Shown: piece by piece, positions 60,954 to 64,000 of the stretch
Layout: every line of letters begins with the position of its first letter
How positions within the stretch are numbered: the stretch's first letter is position 1
Source of the DNA: Thamnaconus septentrionalis
Taxonomy: Eukaryota > Chordata > Actinopteri > Tetraodontiformes > Monacanthidae
DNA: 64,000 nucleotides
Assembly (NCBI GenBank): GCA_009823395.1
Contig: CM020514.1
Span: 10,818,466 to 10,882,465, forward strand
Direction of reading: 5' to 3'
Translations under genes and position numbers: made by a program
The notes under the pieces: generated by a model
Databases searched by the model: none
What the model saw: only the letters and a program-made list of their open reading frames with translations
What the model was told of the DNA's origin: nothing

Positions 60954-63900
60954 CGTGGCTCGTAGTAGGTCTGTTCCGTTTTTCTGCACCTGCTCTCATA
61001 CAAATGGAAGATAACGCAATGTTATTTACTTTTCTGTCCTTTTTTCCCTGCTTCGCCCACCTTAAGTCCTCTTCAGATGAGACCACGAATCACATGTTGG
61101 CTGACATTATTCCAACCAAGTCACGCAATCCAGTGGACTCTCACTCCCACACGGCGCTCTTTCATCGAGTGCTTTTTTCCTCTCAAGCTGAAATTCCACT
61201 ATCGCTCGGCTTACCTCCTCCAGCCCAGGCTGCAAACAAATGCGGAGCCATAGATCTGCACACCCATGCACACACACACGCGCGTGCACGCACGCACAAG
61301 CAAATGCTGGCAAGCCCAGACAGCGACCCTGACACTGATGTCCCTTGCAGACATGTTGTCCCATAATAGCCCTGGAAGAGAAACAAAGTCTGCAAGGCCA
61401 GCGGTCACATGCCAGCAGCAGCGGCCTGCATTACTATGAGGAAGTCTTGTCCGCAGAAGGATGAGGTTTCAAACAAAGCCACCATATGAGTCTGGGTCGA
61501 CCTCTGCGTCAACCACCCCCACCCCCACTCCCCTTCCCCCAGCACCTGTTTCTTATTGTTCCGATTCAGGCTGCTCGGATGAAATTGTTTCGTCCAATGG
61601 CGGTGAAAGGAAAAAACTAAAACAAACCAAAACAACAACAACAAAAAATCTGCAACCAAGGGCTTGGATTTAATCTCAGACTGCTGGAAGCGTTCCACAC
61701 CCAAATAACATGTTGCTGCCAGCAGTGCTTCCCACCACCTGTCATTCGCTTTGACTGCCGCTTGAGTCGGCCAACTGCCCATTCCCCAGAGTCCCCGGCT
61801 CATTAGAACCGTGTGGGGTTTCATCTTCATCTCAGGATGCCTTTTCAATGAATGTGGACACCTGAGATTTATGGGAAGTGGGGGGAAAAATGTGTTGAGG
61901 AAAAGCTCTTATTTCTATCGTCCTCTAGCGTGATGCCTCTGATTGATGAAGTTGTGCCAGCCGCTAATTGGGCAAAAAGTTGGTTGTGTATTATTAATAT
62001 TTATAACCCAGACTCTGTTTCCAATTACAAGAATGACTTCAAAGAGCGGGGGAAAAATAGGGGTCTAAAAGCTGGCCAATTATAAATGGTACATATTGTG
62101 GATTAGCAACTGCACTAATCAGCTTTGTGGGTGAAAACAAATCTGCAGCTTCCCCAGATGAACAGTAACCCTCGCTAATCCTCCACCTAGTCCCCCACTT
62201 CTGGTCTGCCCAGTCAGCTGTCTGCCTTCTGATGTCACAGGCATGAGATGCATCCATCTATGATGCATGCATCCAGTTCAAGTTAGTACCCGGAATAGAT
62301 CGGGCAGTATCCAGGTCCAAAATGTAGAGTAATGGGATATTGGTTTAACTAATTTTGACAGTATTGTGTGGTGACATCTATATGTGCCGCGGACAACAAT
62401 AATAGCACACTGAGGTAACACAAAAAAGAACGAAGCACTGTTGATGGTCAGAATAATAACTTCAACAAGCCTTCAGTGCAGAGCAAAGAAACAATAATAG
62501 CGACAGCAAGGGGCTTATAAGGCAAAGAAAAAAGACCCATCAGCAGCAGTACATAGTGGGATCTGACACTGGGGAGAGATATTTTCCCGCATACGAGAGA
62601 AACACCCTGCTCTTTTTTTTTTTAATCTGTTCACGATGCAGGAGGTGGCAGCCCTTCCTGACCGCACAACGCCGCTTCCTAAATCACGTCTGCGAGACGT
62701 TGTTTAAATCTCTGCCTCTTGTGCCGCAGCACAGCTGGCGGGGCTGCTTTACATGGGAGGAACAGCAGGGCGGAGATGTATTTTCCCCCCTTACGCCACC
62801 GGAGCTCCGACAGCGGCACATCCATCAGAGGGGACCTCCTTGCATTAAAATGTCTCCTCGTCCTCCTGCTCCTCCTCCTGCTCCTCATCATCGCCCGCCC
62901 GCGCTCGTAAATCCTCCTCCCCGTAATTACCAGAGAGAGTTGGCGACTAAGTGTCGAGAACATGCGACTCAACAGCTGACCGGCCGGCCTGCCCACTACT
63001 GACGCAGACCCACTGACTGCGGCGGCGGCTTCAGCTTCTGCTTTGGCTACAAACTCTGGCGCAGATGTTCCTGAATGTGAAATTTTAAAGAAGAAGGGGC
63101 GGGTCTTGAAAAAAAAATCAGCTGGTGGGGGAAAAGGCTGCACGGTGAAGTCGCATGGCGAGGAGGAGATAATCTTTTTAGCTGAAGGCAACAGCGATAC
63201 CTCCGTGCAGCGCTGGCAGAGACAGACGCTTCCAATCTGGCCAAGCAGGAGGACAGATGGACGTGTTGGACACACAAACACACACGCACACTCAAACGCA
63301 CTACATCCAAGTCTACAACAATCGATTTCTTAAAGTTTTTCACAGTTATCATGTCAGCACAGGGGTTTGTCACCAGGCTGGAACACACAAACACACGCAA
63401 GCACGCAGATTTACACACAGACAGACACACAGGGGACGTGCAGACTCTTAACCTTCTGAATGAGCCCATCTGTGAGCTCCTGAGAAACAAAAGCGGGGCT
63501 GGGGACACCAGCTGAGTTATGTCCTCATCTCTAACTCCACTCCTCTCCTCTCCTTCACGCCGGGCAGAGGAGGGGGAAAAAAAGGCTCAGCGGTTTGTAA
63601 TCTGCGCTGCTCTTTGTCTCACTCGCTGCTGCTCTTTCCCCTGCGTCTAACCCTCTTTATTTGGTTCCCCGCCACCCGCCACCCCGTCTGCCTCGCTCCC
63701 TCCGTCTGACACCCGGCGCCCACGTTACACATCACACGACCACAAGCTGCTCGAGTGAGAGAGCTGCAGACGGTCCTCTGGAAGTGGGACGATACCCGGC
63801 TGACACTCAGGTCCCCACAGGAGAAGTAGTGTGAGCCAGTGAAAAAGAGCTGTTATCTCTTCTGTGCTGCGTGTACAAGATCTCAGCTCAAAGGAGCAGG

Positions 63901-64000
63901 TCAAAAGACACAAATGCTGAAATGAAAACTGACATTGTCAAACTTTTTTTAAAAAACCATCTTCGGAACACACAACCCAAGGTCCGGCACCGTCTCAGCA

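Larger units (their letters stand above)
54052..64000. other. Upstream intergenic sequence without recognised genes
   Basis: No exon series, RNA gene or transposase found by reading. Contains a TATC microsatellite near 54436-54454, a perfect hairpin at 56551-56590, a (GT)n tract at 60911-60950, CA-rich patches (58449-58469, 61259-61300, 63272-63298) and several purine- or C-rich stretches (57950-58090, 62850-62900). A small regulatory or non-coding gene could be missed. Confidence 0.6.

Noticed and set aside
62679..63281. 200-codon open frame on the minus strand
   Set aside because: Low-complexity Ser/Arg/Pro frame in GC-rich sequence; no family resemblance.
63725..63913. 62-codon minus-strand frame near the right edge as a possible exon of a neighbouring gene
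   Set aside because: No recognisable domain and no convincing splice sites on both sides.

Overview
The window comes from a vertebrate nuclear genome, most likely a spiny-rayed (percomorph) teleost. Long introns with GT-AG borders, very dense CA/GT microsatellites, L2-like LINE fragments and short inverted-repeat DNA transposons of fish type all point that way. One gene can be supported: the 5' two thirds of myo16 (unconventional myosin XVI, an ankyrin-repeat myosin), on the minus strand. I placed 26 coding exons from the initiator exon (47512) to an exon in the motor domain (95). Every exon has AG/GT borders and every junction keeps the reading frame, giving 1054 consecutive codons without a stop. 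The rest of the motor head, the IQ motif and the tail lie beyond the left edge.

Layout, in the direction of transcription (right to left): 47.5-48.4 kb is a CpG-rich 5' UTR/promoter region; exon 1 (47.5 kb) encodes a short cysteine-rich leader; exon 2 (42 kb) encodes the start used by the shorter mammalian form and an RVxF phosphatase-1 docking motif; exons 3-8 (35.5-21.9 kb) encode ankyrin repeats; exons 9-10 (20.6-20.2 kb) encode a linker; exons 11-26 (19.6-0.1 kb) encode the motor domain, with P-loop (exon 14), switch I (exon 15), switch II (exon 21) and the loop-2 region (exons 25-26). From 48.4 to 64 kb I find no gene, only repeats and unique sequence.

The non-coding part holds a 5'-truncated L2-like LINE whose end is replaced by a 97-bp module that also occurs in a TTAGGG-rich tandem array 18 kb away. 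It also holds an 842-bp DNA transposon with a clean 5-bp target duplication, two MITE-like elements, a short dispersed repeat family with four or five copies, perfect hairpins, and a 125-bp GAA/TTC tract in intron 1. I found no previously undescribed multi-gene system. The most informative points are the motor's consensus-like nucleotide-binding motifs (human MYO16 is divergent there, as I recall it), the cysteine-rich alternative N-terminus, and the clustering of CA/GU tracts right after several 5' splice sites.
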